DNA from: an uncultured Paracoccaceae bacterium
Lineage (GTDB): Bacteria > Pseudomonadota > Alphaproteobacteria > Rhodobacterales > Rhodobacteraceae
Direction of reading: 5' to 3'
NCBI GenBank assembly: GCA_913060475.1
Contig: CAJXSD010000004.1
Location: forward strand, 62,001 to 126,000
Length of the DNA stretch: 64,000 bases
In this document: positions 17,649-27,288 of the stretch, one piece after another
How positions within the stretch are numbered: position 1 is the stretch's first letter
How the letters are laid out: each line of letters opens with the position of its first letter
Position numbers and translations under genes: made by a program
Notes under the pieces: model-generated
Databases searched by the model: none
What the model was told of the DNA's origin: nothing
The model's input: the letters and a program-made list of their open reading frames with translations, nothing else

Positions 17649-20549
17649 TTATTCCGCCGCGGGCAGGATACGCCGCGACTGGGCCGCTTGGGCGTTGTAT
17701 TGCTCTTGCCAATCAGTTGGGCCGTTTGACGGGCTGACCTGAACGGCCGTCACCTTATATTCGGGGCAGTTGGTTGCCCAATCTGAATAATCGGTGGTAA
17801 TCACATTGGCCTGCGTATCTGGGTGGTGGAATGTGGTATACACAACCCCCGGCGCCACACGGTCGGTAATTTTTGCCCGCAATGTGGTTTCGCCTGACCG
17901 TGATGCCAGTTTGATGAAATCGCCATCATTGATGCCGCGATTTTCCGCGTCATGGGGATGAATTTCCAACACGTCCTGATCATGCCAAACAACGTTATCG
18001 GTGCGACGCGTTTGTGCGCCGACGTTATACTGCGACAAAATCCGCCCCGTGGTCAGCAACAATGGGAACCGTGGACCCGTGCGTTCGTCGGTGGCCACAT
18101 ATTCGGTGACAATAAACCGCCCCTTGCCGCGCACAAATCCATCGACGTGCATCAATGGTGTACCATCGGGGGTGTTATCGTTACAAGGCCACTGAACCGA
18201 TCCCTTTTGCTCAAGCAGATCATAGGTGACATTGGCGAATGACGGTGTGGTTGCCGCAATTTCCGCCATGATTTCGCTGGGGTGGGTGTAATTCCATCCC
18301 GCGCCCATGGCGTTGGCCAACATCTGGGTGATTTCCCAATCGGCATAGCCATTGCGCGGGGCCATCACGCGGCGTACGCGGTTGATCCGGCGTTCGGCGT
18401 TGGTAAATGTGCCATCCTTTTCCAAGAACGTCGATCCGGGCAGGAACACATGCGCATAGTTCGCGGTTTCATTCAAGAACAGATCATGCACGATCACGCA
18501 TTCCATCGCGGCCAGACCTGCGGCCACATGTTTGGTATCGGGGTCAGATTGCAAGATATCTTCACCCTGACAATACAGCGCCTTGAACGTGCCATCAACG
18601 GCGGCATCCAACATGTTTGGAATGCGCAGACCGGGTTCAGGATCAATTTCAACGCCCCAAGCCGTTTCGAAAATATTGCGCACCTCGGGCAATTTGACAT
18701 GGCGATAGCCGGGCAATTCGTGGGGGAACGACCCCATGTCACACGACCCCTGCACGTTATTTTGCCCGCGCAATGGGTTCACACCCACGCCACGGCGGCC
18801 AATGTTGCCTGTCAGCATGGCCAGGTTGGCAATCCCCATAACGGTCGTGGACCCTTGGCTATGTTCGGTCACGCCCAGGCCATAGTAAATCGCACCATTG
18901 CCACCTGTCGCAAACAAACGCGCCGCGGCACGCAATTCAGCGGCGGGGACACCCGTCAACAATTCGGTGGCCTCGGGGCTGTGGCGATCTTGGGATACGA
19001 ATTCGGCGTATTCTTGGAATTCGTTCCAGTCACAGCGGGTCTGAATGAACTCTTGGTCCATCAAACCTTCGGTCACGATGGTATGGGCCAATGCGGTCAC
19101 GACGGCCACGTTGGTGCCGGGCTGCAGTTGCAGGTGATGCGATGCCGCAATATGCGCCGATTTCACCAAATCAATGCGGCGTGGGTCGATCACGATCAAT
19201 TTCGCCCCTGCGCGCAGACGTTTTTTCAAACGCGACGCAAAAACAGGGTGACCATCGGTTGGGTTGGCCCCAATGACAATGACAACATCCGTATGTTCCA
19301 CGCTGTCAAAATCCTGCGTCCCAGCGGATGTACCAAATGTTTGGCCCAAACCGTAACCGGTGGGCGAATGGCACACGCGGGCGCAGGTGTCTGTGTTGTT
19401 GTTTTTGAACACCGCGCGGGTCAGTTTTTGCACCAAAAACGTCTCTTCGTTGGTGCAGCGGCTGGATGTAATCACACCTGTCGATTTGCGACCGTATTTT
19501 TCGGTAATGCCGCGCAGTTTATCCGCGGTGAATGTCAGGGCTTCGTCCCATGATACCTCGCGCCAAGGTTCGTCAATGCTGTCACGGATCATCGGGTTCA
19601 AGATGCGGTCTTTGTGGTTGGCATATCCATAGGCAAAGCGCCCTTTGACGCAGGAATGACCGCGGTTCGCTTTGCCGTTTTTGAACGGCACCATGCGCAC
19701 CAACTGGTCGCCCTGCATTTCCGCCTTGAACGAACAGCCCACCCCGCAATAGGCACAGGTTGTCACCACGGATCGTTCCGGCGTTCCCAGTTCGATCACT
19801 GATTTTTCCTGCAATGTGGCCGTTGGACAGGCCTGCACACAGGCCCCACAGCTGACACAATCCGATGTCAGGAAATTATCCAGTGGCCCACCGGGCGACA
19901 CACGGCTGTCAAACCCGCGCCCTTCGATGGTTAGGGCAAAGGTGCCCTGCACCTCTTCGCAGGCGCGCACACAGCGGTTACAGACGATACATTTTGACGG
20001 ATCATATGTGAAATATGGGTTGCTGTCGTCTTTGCATTGCCATTCTGGATTGGCTTGGCCAGATGTGTTGCGCACGGCGAAATGGTTGGCCAATTCACCA
20101 CCCTCGGGCGCCTGATACCGCACATCACGCAGGCCCACGGCCCCCGCCATATCCTGCAGTTCGCAATCGCCGTTTGCCGCACAGGTCAAACAATCCAGCG
20201 GGTGATCAGAAATATAAAGCTCCATCACGCCTTTGCGGATTTTGCGGATTTTTTCCGACTGCGTATGCACCACCATGCCCGGGGCCACTGGTGTTGTGCA
20301 GGACGCAGGTGTGCCCCGACGCCCTTCGATTTCGACGACACACAACCGGCAGGATCCAAATGCCTCAAGGTTGTCTGATGCGCATAGCTTGGGCACCTGA
20401 ATATCGGCCAGGGCCGCCGCACGCATCACAGATGTCCCTGCGGGGACAGTCACATCAAACCCATCGATGGTTAATGTTACCGGTTCACCATGGGCCGCGG
20501 GGGTGCCCAGATCACGATCATCATCCCAAGGAATTATAAAATCTTTCAT
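17649..20549 (-). CDS. fdsA: NAD-dependent formate dehydrogenase alpha subunit (molybdenum catalytic subunit)
   Basis: Oxidises formate to CO2 at a Mo-bis-MGD centre. The 966 aa include an N-terminal 2Fe-2S ferredoxin domain (Cys56, 67, 70, 84) and a further Cys cluster near 120-129. Two 4Fe-4S motifs follow (Cys187/190/193/197 and Cys231/234/237/241), then the catalytic-domain cluster CAYCGVGC (265-272, with Cys300). The Mo ligand is Cys393 in RVCHSPTGYG, so this is a cysteine enzyme and not a selenocysteine one. The stretch has no internal stop. The start overlaps the fdsB stop by 4 bases. Confidence 0.97.
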   Translation of the reverse strand: MKDFIIPWDDDRDLGTPAAHGEPVTLTIDGFDVTVPAGTSVMRAAALADIQVPKLCASDNLEAFGSCRLCVVEIEGRRGTPASCTTPVAPGMVVHTQSEKIRKIRKGVMELYISDHPLDCLTCAANGDCELQDMAGAVGLRDVRYQAPEGGELANHFAVRNTSGQANPEWQCKDDSNPYFTYDPSKCIVCNRCVRACEEVQGTFALTIEGRGFDSRVSPGGPLDNFLTSDCVSCGACVQACPTATLQEKSVIELGTPERSVVTTCAYCGVGCSFKAEMQGDQLVRMVPFKNGKANRGHSCVKGRFAYGYANHKDRILNPMIRDSIDEPWREVSWDEALTFTADKLRGITEKYGRKSTGVITSSRCTNEETFLVQKLTRAVFKNNNTDTCARVCHSPTGYGLGQTFGTSAGTQDFDSVEHTDVVIVIGANPTDGHPVFASRLKKRLRAGAKLIVIDPRRIDLVKSAHIAASHHLQLQPGTNVAVVTALAHTIVTEGLMDQEFIQTRCDWNEFQEYAEFVSQDRHSPEATELLTGVPAAELRAAARLFATGGNGAIYYGLGVTEHSQGSTTVMGIANLAMLTGNIGRRGVGVNPLRGQNNVQGSCDMGSFPHELPGYRHVKLPEVRNIFETAWGVEIDPEPGLRIPNMLDAAVDGTFKALYCQGEDILQSDPDTKHVAAGLAAMECVIVHDLFLNETANYAHVFLPGSTFLEKDGTFTNAERRINRVRRVMAPRNGYADWEITQMLANAMGAGWNYTHPSEIMAEIAATTPSFANVTYDLLEQKGSVQWPCNDNTPDGTPLMHVDGFVRGKGRFIVTEYVATDERTGPRFPLLLTTGRILSQYNVGAQTRRTDNVVWHDQDVLEIHPHDAENRGINDGDFIKLASRSGETTLRAKITDRVAPGVVYTTFHHPDTQANVITTDYSDWATNCPEYKVTAVQVSPSNGPTDWQEQYNAQAAQSRRILPAAE

Positions 20550-22063
20550 TCTGCGGCCTCTTTATGGGTAGCAAAGTCATCAGGGAAATGGGTCAGCGCG
20601 GACATAACGGGGAATGGCGTAAACCCACCCAACGCGCAAAGTGACCCGTCTTTCATTGTTTCACATAGGTCGGTCAGCAATTCGGTGGCACTGCTGTCAC
20701 CTTGGGCAATCCGGTCGATGGTTTCGACACCGCGCACCGCACCGATCCGGCAGGGTGTGCATTTGCCACAGCTTTCAACCGCGCAGAATTCCATCGCAAA
20801 GCGGGCCATTTTCAGCATATCCGCGCTGTCATCAAACACCACCATGCCTGCGTGCCCGATCAAGCCGCCGTTTTGGTCAAACTCTTCGTACCCCATGGGG
20901 GTGTCAAATTTCGACACAGGCATATAGGCACCCAAGGGCCCGCCAACTTGTACCGCCTTGACCGGACGACCCGATGCGGTGCCGCCGGCAATGTCATTCA
21001 CAACCTCGCCCAATGTGGTGCCAAAGGCGGTTTCAAACAAACCACCCTGTTTGACGTTGCCCGCAATCTGCAATGTCACCGTACCGCGCGACCGCCCCAC
21101 GCCAAAGCTGGCATAATGGTCAGCACCCTTTTCGAAAATCACAGGGACAGATGCCAGCGAAATCACGTTATTGACCACCGTTGGACGGCCCAAGAACCCC
21201 TCAAGCGCGGGCAAGGGCGGTTTGGCGCGCACGATACCACGCTTGCCCTCTAGGGAATTTAGCAAGGACGTTTCTTCGCCACAGACATAGGCACCGGCAC
21301 CCACGCGAATTTCCATATCGAAATCGCGGTCAGATCCCAAAATACCACGACCCAACACGCCCGCCTGACGCGCCGCGTCAACCGCGGCCCGCATCACGCG
21401 GATGGCCACGGGATATTCCGAACGCAGGTACACATACCCGCGGGTGGCCCCAACGCCAACGCCAGCGATGGCCATTCCCTCGATCAGGGACAGGGGGTCG
21501 CCCTCCATAATCATACGGTCGGCAAATGTACCACTGTCGCCTTCGTCGGCGTTACAGACGATATATTTCTGATCTGCCTGCGCCTCGGACACGGTTTTCC
21601 ATTTGATCCCGGTGGGGAACCCCGCACCGCCGCGACCGCGCAGACCGGATTTTGTCACCTCGTCCACGATTTCGGATTGGGACATCCCCAAGGCACGGCG
21701 CAGCCCCGCCAAGCCACCATGCGCCTGATAATCCGCTACATCCAGTGGATCAACAATGCCACAACGCGCAAATGTCAGACGGGTTTGACGCGCCATAAAG
21801 GGAATATCCGCAACGGCCCCAAGGCTGGGCAATTTGCCATCCAATAAATCCGCAGCTTGGTCCGGGGACACAGGGCCATAGCCGATGCGGCCCTGATCTG
21901 CTTCGACCTCGACCAGAGGTTCCAGCCAAACCATGCCATGTGATCCATTGCGCACGATTGTGACATCGATCCCACGCGCGGCCGCTTGGGTCGCGATGTT
22001 GTGGGCCAGTTCATCCGCGCCCAAGGCCACGGCGACACTGTCTAAAGGAACATAGATTTTCAT
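20546..22063 (-). CDS. fdsB: NAD-dependent formate dehydrogenase beta subunit (NADH/FMN subunit)
   Basis: NuoF-like diaphorase subunit that passes electrons from the Fe-S chain to NAD+. The 505 aa contain a thioredoxin-like N-terminal part, the FMN/NADH site GLRGRGGAGFPTGIKW near residue 144 and GAGAYVCGEETSLLNSLEG near 258, and the 4Fe-4S motif ESCGKCTPCRIG near 434. It overlaps fdsG and fdsA by 4 bases on each side, so it is translationally coupled within the operon. Confidence 0.96.
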   Translation of the reverse strand: MKIYVPLDSVAVALGADELAHNIATQAAARGIDVTIVRNGSHGMVWLEPLVEVEADQGRIGYGPVSPDQAADLLDGKLPSLGAVADIPFMARQTRLTFARCGIVDPLDVADYQAHGGLAGLRRALGMSQSEIVDEVTKSGLRGRGGAGFPTGIKWKTVSEAQADQKYIVCNADEGDSGTFADRMIMEGDPLSLIEGMAIAGVGVGATRGYVYLRSEYPVAIRVMRAAVDAARQAGVLGRGILGSDRDFDMEIRVGAGAYVCGEETSLLNSLEGKRGIVRAKPPLPALEGFLGRPTVVNNVISLASVPVIFEKGADHYASFGVGRSRGTVTLQIAGNVKQGGLFETAFGTTLGEVVNDIAGGTASGRPVKAVQVGGPLGAYMPVSKFDTPMGYEEFDQNGGLIGHAGMVVFDDSADMLKMARFAMEFCAVESCGKCTPCRIGAVRGVETIDRIAQGDSSATELLTDLCETMKDGSLCALGGFTPFPVMSALTHFPDDFATHKEAAE

Positions 22064-22530
22064 GCGCCAGCCCCTTTCAGGATATCGTCCATTTTTGCAT
22101 CATCCACACGGGCCACCACGCGGTCATCCACCATAACGGCCGGACCACAGGCGCATAGGCCCAAACAATAGACGGGTTCAATCGTCACATTTCCATTTTG
22201 TGTCGTTTGATGCCAATCCAGACCCAGTTTTTTCAATGTCGATTCTGCCAAAGCATCCGCACCCACCGATTGACAGGCCTCGGCACGACAGATTTTAACA
22301 ATATGTTTGCCAGCAGGATTATCACGAAAATCGTGGTAAAAGCTGATGACACCATGCACCTCAGCCTTGGTGATATTCAGGGCATCCGCAATCAAATCAC
22401 GCGCGCGCGCAGGGATATGACCAAACGCATGCTGCAGTGCGTGCAAAATAGGCAGCATCGGCCCTTCTAGGCTTAGGTGTTGGTCGATGATGTGACGCAA
22501 ATCATCGTCAGAGTAGTTAAGTTCAGTCAT
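22060..22530 (-). CDS. fdsG: NAD-dependent formate dehydrogenase gamma subunit
   Basis: NuoE-like 2Fe-2S subunit. The ligands are Cys-x4-Cys in ICRAEACQS and Cys-x3-Cys in YCLGLCACGP. I use the ATG at 22530 (MTELNYSDDD, AAAAGG about 12 bases ahead). In-frame ATGs at 22545 and 22560 are possible and would add up to 10 residues. It is the first gene of the operon. A perfect palindrome lies 71 bases upstream of this start. The usual divergent LysR-type regulator gene is not beside it. Confidence 0.94.
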   Translation of the reverse strand: MTELNYSDDDLRHIIDQHLSLEGPMLPILHALQHAFGHIPARARDLIADALNITKAEVHGVISFYHDFRDNPAGKHIVKICRAEACQSVGADALAESTLKKLGLDWHQTTQNGNVTIEPVYCLGLCACGPAVMVDDRVVARVDDAKMDDILKGAGA

Positions 22531-22600
22531 GACAGGCCTTTTCATGGTTTGGTCTGTCATGCTGGCGATTACGCATCAAATCAATATCATTATTTCGTTA

Positions 22601-22623
22601 TTTGATAGAAATCTTCTATCAAA
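22601..22623. promoter_or_regulatory. Perfect palindrome upstream of fdsG, probable operator
   Basis: TTTGATAGAA-ATC-TTCTATCAAA has 10-base arms and a 3-base centre. It contains the LysR-type T-N11-A core (TAGAAATCTTCTA). It lies between the fdsG start and the rpoD terminator. A role as an activator site for the formate dehydrogenase operon is inferred from symmetry and position. Confidence 0.6.
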
Positions 22624-22631
22624 TAGGGTGC

Positions 22632-22660
22632 AAAAAATCCCGCACTCGGGCGGGATTTTT
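22632..22660 (-). terminator. Rho-independent terminator of rpoD
   Basis: On the minus strand AAAAATCCCGC (22660-22650) pairs with GCGGGATTTTT (22643-22633) and continues into T residues, 5 bases after the rpoD stop. The near-symmetric A/T flanks would allow it to work in both directions. Confidence 0.85.
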
Positions 22661-22665
22661 AAGGT

Positions 22666-24648
22666 TTATTCGTCCAAGAAACTGCGCAGTTTGCGCGATC
22701 TGCTGGGGTGTTTCAATTTCCGCAGGGCTTTCGCTTCGATCTGGCGGATGCGTTCGCGGGTCACGCTGAATTGTTGGCCCACCTCTTCCAACGTGTGGTC
22801 CGTGTTCATCCCGATCCCAAAGCGCATACGCAAAACGCGTTCTTCGCGTGGGGTCAGCGACGACAAAACGCGGGTTGTCGTTTCCTTCAGGTTTTCCTGA
22901 ATGGCGCTGTCCAACGGCAAAATCGCATTTTTGTCCTCGATGAAATCGCCCAGTTGGCTGTCTTCTTCGTCGCCGATCGGGGTTTCCAGTGAAATCGGTT
23001 CCTTGGCGATCTTCATCACTTTGCGGACCTTTTCCAATGGCATTTGCAGTTTTTCTGCCAATTCCTCGGGCGTGGGTTCGCGGCCAATTTCGTGCAACAT
23101 CTGGCGACCCGTGCGCACCAGTTTGTTGATCGTTTCGATCATGTGCACAGGAATACGGATGGTCCGCGCCTGATCCGCAATGGATCGCGTGATGGCCTGA
23201 CGGATCCACCATGTCGCATAGGTCGAAAATTTATAGCCGCGGCGGTATTCGAATTTATCGACCGCCTTCATCAAACCAATGTTGCCCTCTTGGATCAGAT
23301 CCAAGAATTGCAGACCGCGGTTTGTATATTTCTTCGCAATCGAAATCACCAAACGAAGGTTGGCCTCGACCATTTCTTTCTTGGCTTGACGGGCTTCTTT
23401 TTCGCCCTTTTGCACCTGGGATACGATACGGCGGAATTCCGAAATATCCAAACCAACATACTGACCGACCTGCGCCATATCTGATCGCAGATCCTCAGCT
23501 TTTTCGCGGGACCGTTCGATGAACATTTGCCAGCCGCGACCCGATTTTTCGGCCATCCGGTCCAACCAATTCGGATCCAATTCATACCCGCGATATTCAT
23601 CGATAAATTCGCGACGGTTGATCCGGGCCTGATCGGCCAATTTCACCATGCTGCTGTCGATCTGCATGATACGGCGGTTGATGCCATAGAGCTGGTCGAT
23701 CAATGCCTCAATCCGGTTATTGTGCAAATGCAATTCGTTCACCAACTGCACAATTTCATAGCGCAGCGATTGATAGGTCTGCTCCTCGGAATCGCTGAAC
23801 CGGTCACCTTCGTTCAGGGTGGCGGAAATACGGCTGTCTTGCATTTCGGACAACCGTTCATAATCAATCGCAATCCGTTCCAGCGTTTCCAAAACGCGCG
23901 GCTTTAGTGCAGCCTCCATCGCGGCCAAGGACATGTTCGACTGATCATCATCGTCGTCATCATCATCAGACGAAATCGGATTGCCGTCTGCGTCATATTC
24001 GGGTTCGTCAGACTTGGCTTGATCTGAATTGGTGTTGATCTTGCTGGCGTCTAGGACGCTTTCCACGCCCCCCTCTTCGCCATCCATTTGGTTACCAAAG
24101 GTCGCCTCAAGGTCGATCACATCGCGCAACAAAATATCTTCGTTTAGCAATTCTTCACGCCAGATGGTGATCGCTTGGAACGTCAGCGGGCTTTCGCAAA
24201 GGCCCATGATCATCGTGTTACGACCGGCCTCGATCCGCTTGGCAATGGCGATTTCGCCCTCGCGGCTTAGCAGTTCGACAGATCCCATTTCGCGCAGATA
24301 CATGCGCACAGGATCATCCGTGCGATCCAGTTTTTCCGTTTCAGACGACGCAACGGCAACATCCTTGTTACCGGTCGTGACCAATTCGGTCGCGCCCTGA
24401 TCTTCGTCCTCGGCATCTTCATCCTCGATGATGTTGATGCCCATTTCGGACAACATCGACATCACATCTTCGATTTGTTCAGACGAAACCTGATCAGGTG
24501 GCAGCACGGTGTTCAGCTGGTCATAGGTAATGTACCCGCGTTCGCGCGCCTCGGCGATCATCCGCTTGACCTGGGCCTGACTCATATCAAGAGAGATTTC
24601 GCCGTCTTGATCCTGAGTCTTTTTGTCGTCTTCGTCTGCAGCTGCCAT
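22666..24648 (-). CDS. rpoD: RNA polymerase primary sigma factor RpoD (sigma-70)
   Basis: Housekeeping sigma factor, 660 aa. In order it shows sigma region 1.1 ([20 protein letters not shown]), region 1.2 ([21 protein letters not shown]), and a non-conserved acidic insert with a run of seven Asp. Region 2 follows ([39 protein letters not shown]), then region 3, and region 4 with [23 protein letters not shown]. It is downstream of dnaG in the same direction, as in the macromolecular-synthesis arrangement, with a 111-base gap that may hold its own promoter. Confidence 0.98.
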   Translation of the reverse strand: MAAADEDDKKTQDQDGEISLDMSQAQVKRMIAEARERGYITYDQLNTVLPPDQVSSEQIEDVMSMLSEMGINIIEDEDAEDEDQGATELVTTGNKDVAVASSETEKLDRTDDPVRMYLREMGSVELLSREGEIAIAKRIEAGRNTMIMGLCESPLTFQAITIWREELLNEDILLRDVIDLEATFGNQMDGEEGGVESVLDASKINTNSDQAKSDEPEYDADGNPISSDDDDDDDDQSNMSLAAMEAALKPRVLETLERIAIDYERLSEMQDSRISATLNEGDRFSDSEEQTYQSLRYEIVQLVNELHLHNNRIEALIDQLYGINRRIMQIDSSMVKLADQARINRREFIDEYRGYELDPNWLDRMAEKSGRGWQMFIERSREKAEDLRSDMAQVGQYVGLDISEFRRIVSQVQKGEKEARQAKKEMVEANLRLVISIAKKYTNRGLQFLDLIQEGNIGLMKAVDKFEYRRGYKFSTYATWWIRQAITRSIADQARTIRIPVHMIETINKLVRTGRQMLHEIGREPTPEELAEKLQMPLEKVRKVMKIAKEPISLETPIGDEEDSQLGDFIEDKNAILPLDSAIQENLKETTTRVLSSLTPREERVLRMRFGIGMNTDHTLEEVGQQFSVTRERIRQIEAKALRKLKHPSRSRKLRSFLDE

Positions 24649-24759
24649 TCCGTCTTCCTTTACCGGGCGCGTGATTCGCGTGATAGAATCATTACCCTTT
24701 CAATTCGATTCGCGCACCCGTCTGAGGCCGTTTTTTTGGGGATTTGCGCAAATTTTCTG

Positions 24760-26688
24760 TTAATTTTTCTTGCTATACGTGATTGTTTTTAACAAAGCGT
24801 CAAGTTTATCGCGTTCTTCGCGATTGATTCGTGCGCCATTTTCCCCCAGATCATAATGCGCCGTGTCCTCTTGGTCTGGGCGCGTGGCACGATTGCGCGC
24901 ATCCGCCGCCTGCCCCAGACGATAAAACATCACATCGTCCAATTCATCCGGGCTGATTGATGTAAATTCGTTTAATTCCGCACGCAATCCACGGTCTGTG
25001 GCCATTTTGGCCAGCTCTTCTTGCAATGTCAGGCGCGCAATTTCCAAATCCCCTGCCCGTCGCAGCGTCGGAACAACACTAAGGTGGCTTTGCCGAAACA
25101 GGTTTTCAAGGGCAGCGGCCCCTAAATTTTGGGACACCAATTCGTTTGCTGCCTGTTCATCCGCCGGAACATGCGTCACCAATAACCGCAAAATCGCGGC
25201 ATGGTCGGCGTGATCAAAATCAATCATGACCAATTCATCCAAAAATTCCGGAATGATTTGCGGCGTTTTGATCAAGACTGCGGCAATGACAGCTTCGCGT
25301 AGGTATTGCGCCACATCCTCTTGGGATTGAACCAAGGCCGATGCCCGCGTGGTGGGCTGCGCCTTGGCCACAGTCGGTTTGGCGCGAAATCCACCCGAGG
25401 GGGCAGACCTGAAATGCGCCCAGCGCAGATCCTTGATCGCCTGCACATAATGGGAAAACAGGGTTTTATCTTTGATCTGGTGCAGCGCATCACTTAGGCG
25501 TTTATCCAAGGCCGCGCGGCGATCGGGGCTGTCAAAATTCTGGCCCTCGGTTTCGCGCTGCCACAGCAGTTCAACCAATGGCATCGCCTGATCCAATACG
25601 GTTTGAACTGCGCCGGGCCCCTTGGCACGGATCAGATCATCGGGATCCTGCCCCTCGGGCATTAGGGCAAAGCGCAGCGCGCGGCCCGTTTGCAAATGCG
25701 GCAAGGACAGATCCATCAAACGATAGGCTGCGCGCAGCCCCGCCTTGTCCCCATCCAGGGCGATGATCGGTTCAGGACTGATTTGCCAGACCATATTCAA
25801 CTGGTTTTCGGTAATGGCGGTGCCCAGTGGCGCGACAGCGCCTTCAAAACCGGCCAAACACAGGGCAATCACATCCATATACCCTTCGGCCACGATCAGG
25901 GGTTGCCCACGGCCCACCGCGCCCCGCGCAGGGGCATGGTTGTACAGGCTGCGCCCCTTGTCAAACAACATGGTTTCGGGGGAGTTCAGGTATTTCGCCC
26001 GCGCGTTCGGGTCCATTGATCGCCCACCAAAGGCGATGCAGCGCCCGCGTGCGTCGCGAATTGGGAACATGATCCGGCCGCGAAACCGATCATAGGGCTG
26101 TCCGCCGTCATCCGGTTTTATGCACATGCCTGTATCAATCAAATCCTGCACCGCAATGCCGCGCCCTGTCAAAGCTTGCAAAATGCCATCGCGCGAATTG
26201 GGGGCAAAGCCGATTTCGAACCGATCCAAGGCGGCGGCATCCAAACCGCGTTTGGCCAAATACTGCCGCGCATTTTCTGCCACGGCGGTTTTCAGTGACA
26301 TGCGGAAAAACTTGACTGCCTCCTCCATCACATCAGCCAACTGGGTCCGACGATCGGCGCGTTCACGGGCTTTGGGGTCGGCTTGGGGCATGGTCATGCC
26401 CGCCTCGCGTGCCAATAATTCAACCGCCTCCATAAAACCGACATTTTCGGTTTCTTTGACAAAACCGATCACATCGCCCTTGGCTTGGCAGCCGAAACAG
26501 TAATAAAAACCTTTGCCATCATCGACATGAAAGGACGCGGTTTTTTCATGGTGAAACGGGCAAGGGGCCCACATGTCGCCTTTGCCTTGATTGGATTTGC
26601 GACGATCCCACATAACTTTGCGCCCCACCACTGTTGACAGGGTGACGCGTGTTCGTAACTCATCCAAGAATCCGGGTGGCAGGCTCAT
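24760..26688 (-). CDS. dnaG: DNA primase
   Basis: Makes RNA primers at the replication fork. The 642 aa begin with the CHC2 zinc-binding domain (Cys43, His46, Cys64, Cys67 in CPFH...CFGC). The toprim catalytic core includes IVAEGYMDVIAL and IALDGDKAGLRAAYRL, and a C-terminal DnaB-interaction region follows. The start MSLPPGFLDELR is standard. It is followed by rpoD. Confidence 0.97.
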   Translation of the reverse strand: MSLPPGFLDELRTRVTLSTVVGRKVMWDRRKSNQGKGDMWAPCPFHHEKTASFHVDDGKGFYYCFGCQAKGDVIGFVKETENVGFMEAVELLAREAGMTMPQADPKARERADRRTQLADVMEEAVKFFRMSLKTAVAENARQYLAKRGLDAAALDRFEIGFAPNSRDGILQALTGRGIAVQDLIDTGMCIKPDDGGQPYDRFRGRIMFPIRDARGRCIAFGGRSMDPNARAKYLNSPETMLFDKGRSLYNHAPARGAVGRGQPLIVAEGYMDVIALCLAGFEGAVAPLGTAITENQLNMVWQISPEPIIALDGDKAGLRAAYRLMDLSLPHLQTGRALRFALMPEGQDPDDLIRAKGPGAVQTVLDQAMPLVELLWQRETEGQNFDSPDRRAALDKRLSDALHQIKDKTLFSHYVQAIKDLRWAHFRSAPSGGFRAKPTVAKAQPTTRASALVQSQEDVAQYLREAVIAAVLIKTPQIIPEFLDELVMIDFDHADHAAILRLLVTHVPADEQAANELVSQNLGAAALENLFRQSHLSVVPTLRRAGDLEIARLTLQEELAKMATDRGLRAELNEFTSISPDELDDVMFYRLGQAADARNRATRPDQEDTAHYDLGENGARINREERDKLDALLKTITYSKKN

Positions 26689-26739
26689 GCCCTAAATATC
26701 GGTGCTGTTGCGGTCAGAGTCCAGATGCCAACGCAAATA

Positions 26740-27288
26740 TCATTGATGCCCGAACGCATGGACCGATGCCATGGCGCGGGTGATTTCATGAACAATGCTA
26801 TGGACCATGGACCGAAACCCGTAAATATCGACAGCGGTTTCCGACAGGCGGTGATAGGCCACATTGGCATGCACCAGCTGGCTGCGCGCCACATGCCCCC
26901 GCCCAAAGTTGGCCCAGCGCAAATCAACAGGGGCCAGTCGGGCCAGAACATCGTCAATCCGATCGCCCGACAGTCGCAATTGACACCAGCCATCCGACAA
27001 ATCAACCACAGCCGCATGTTGGGCCAAACTGGCATCCGGCGCAGGGCCCACCAACACAACGCTGGCCCCAAACCAAATGGCGCGGGCCCCATCCCGCCCA
27101 GTGACACGATTGACCGCAGGCAGAGCCATCCCATGCGCCGATTTCAATGCAGCCGACAATGCATCCGACTGCCCCCGATAGGCGGCCAGTGATGTGATAT
27201 GATCGGGGCAAATTTCACATAGCTCTAGCGTTCCATATGTGACGGGCAACACACCTTGGGTTGCTGATATTGGCGACAAATTAACCAC
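26740..27288 (-). CDS. soxG: Sarcosine oxidase gamma subunit
   Basis: Small subunit of heterotetrameric sarcosine oxidase, 182 aa. It starts at a GTG (27288) that overlaps the end of soxA by 8 bases. GGGAGGA lies 8 bases ahead of it, a strong ribosome binding site. An in-frame TTG at 27312 would bury this site. Family traits include WCQLRLSGDRIDDVLARL and the C-terminal YGFRSMVHSIVHEI. It is the last gene of the soxBDAG operon. Confidence 0.9.
   Translation of the reverse strand: MVNLSPISATQGVLPVTYGTLELCEICPDHITSLAAYRGQSDALSAALKSAHGMALPAVNRVTGRDGARAIWFGASVVLVGPAPDASLAQHAAVVDLSDGWCQLRLSGDRIDDVLARLAPVDLRWANFGRGHVARSQLVHANVAYHRLSETAVDIYGFRSMVHSIVHEITRAMASVHAFGHQ

Noticed and set aside
18282-19553. 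423-codon open frame on the plus strand antisense to fdsA
   Set aside because: It lies fully within a well-conserved molybdoenzyme gene, encodes low-complexity His/Gly/Arg-rich sequence and has no family features. It is a shadow frame of codon bias.
17649-20549. Selenocysteine-containing formate dehydrogenase
   Set aside because: The catalytic position is a normal Cys codon (Cys393), and no in-frame TGA occurs.
23940-23975. Run of Asp codons in rpoD as a microsatellite of interest
   Set aside because: It lies in the variable acidic non-conserved region of sigma-70, where such runs are normal.
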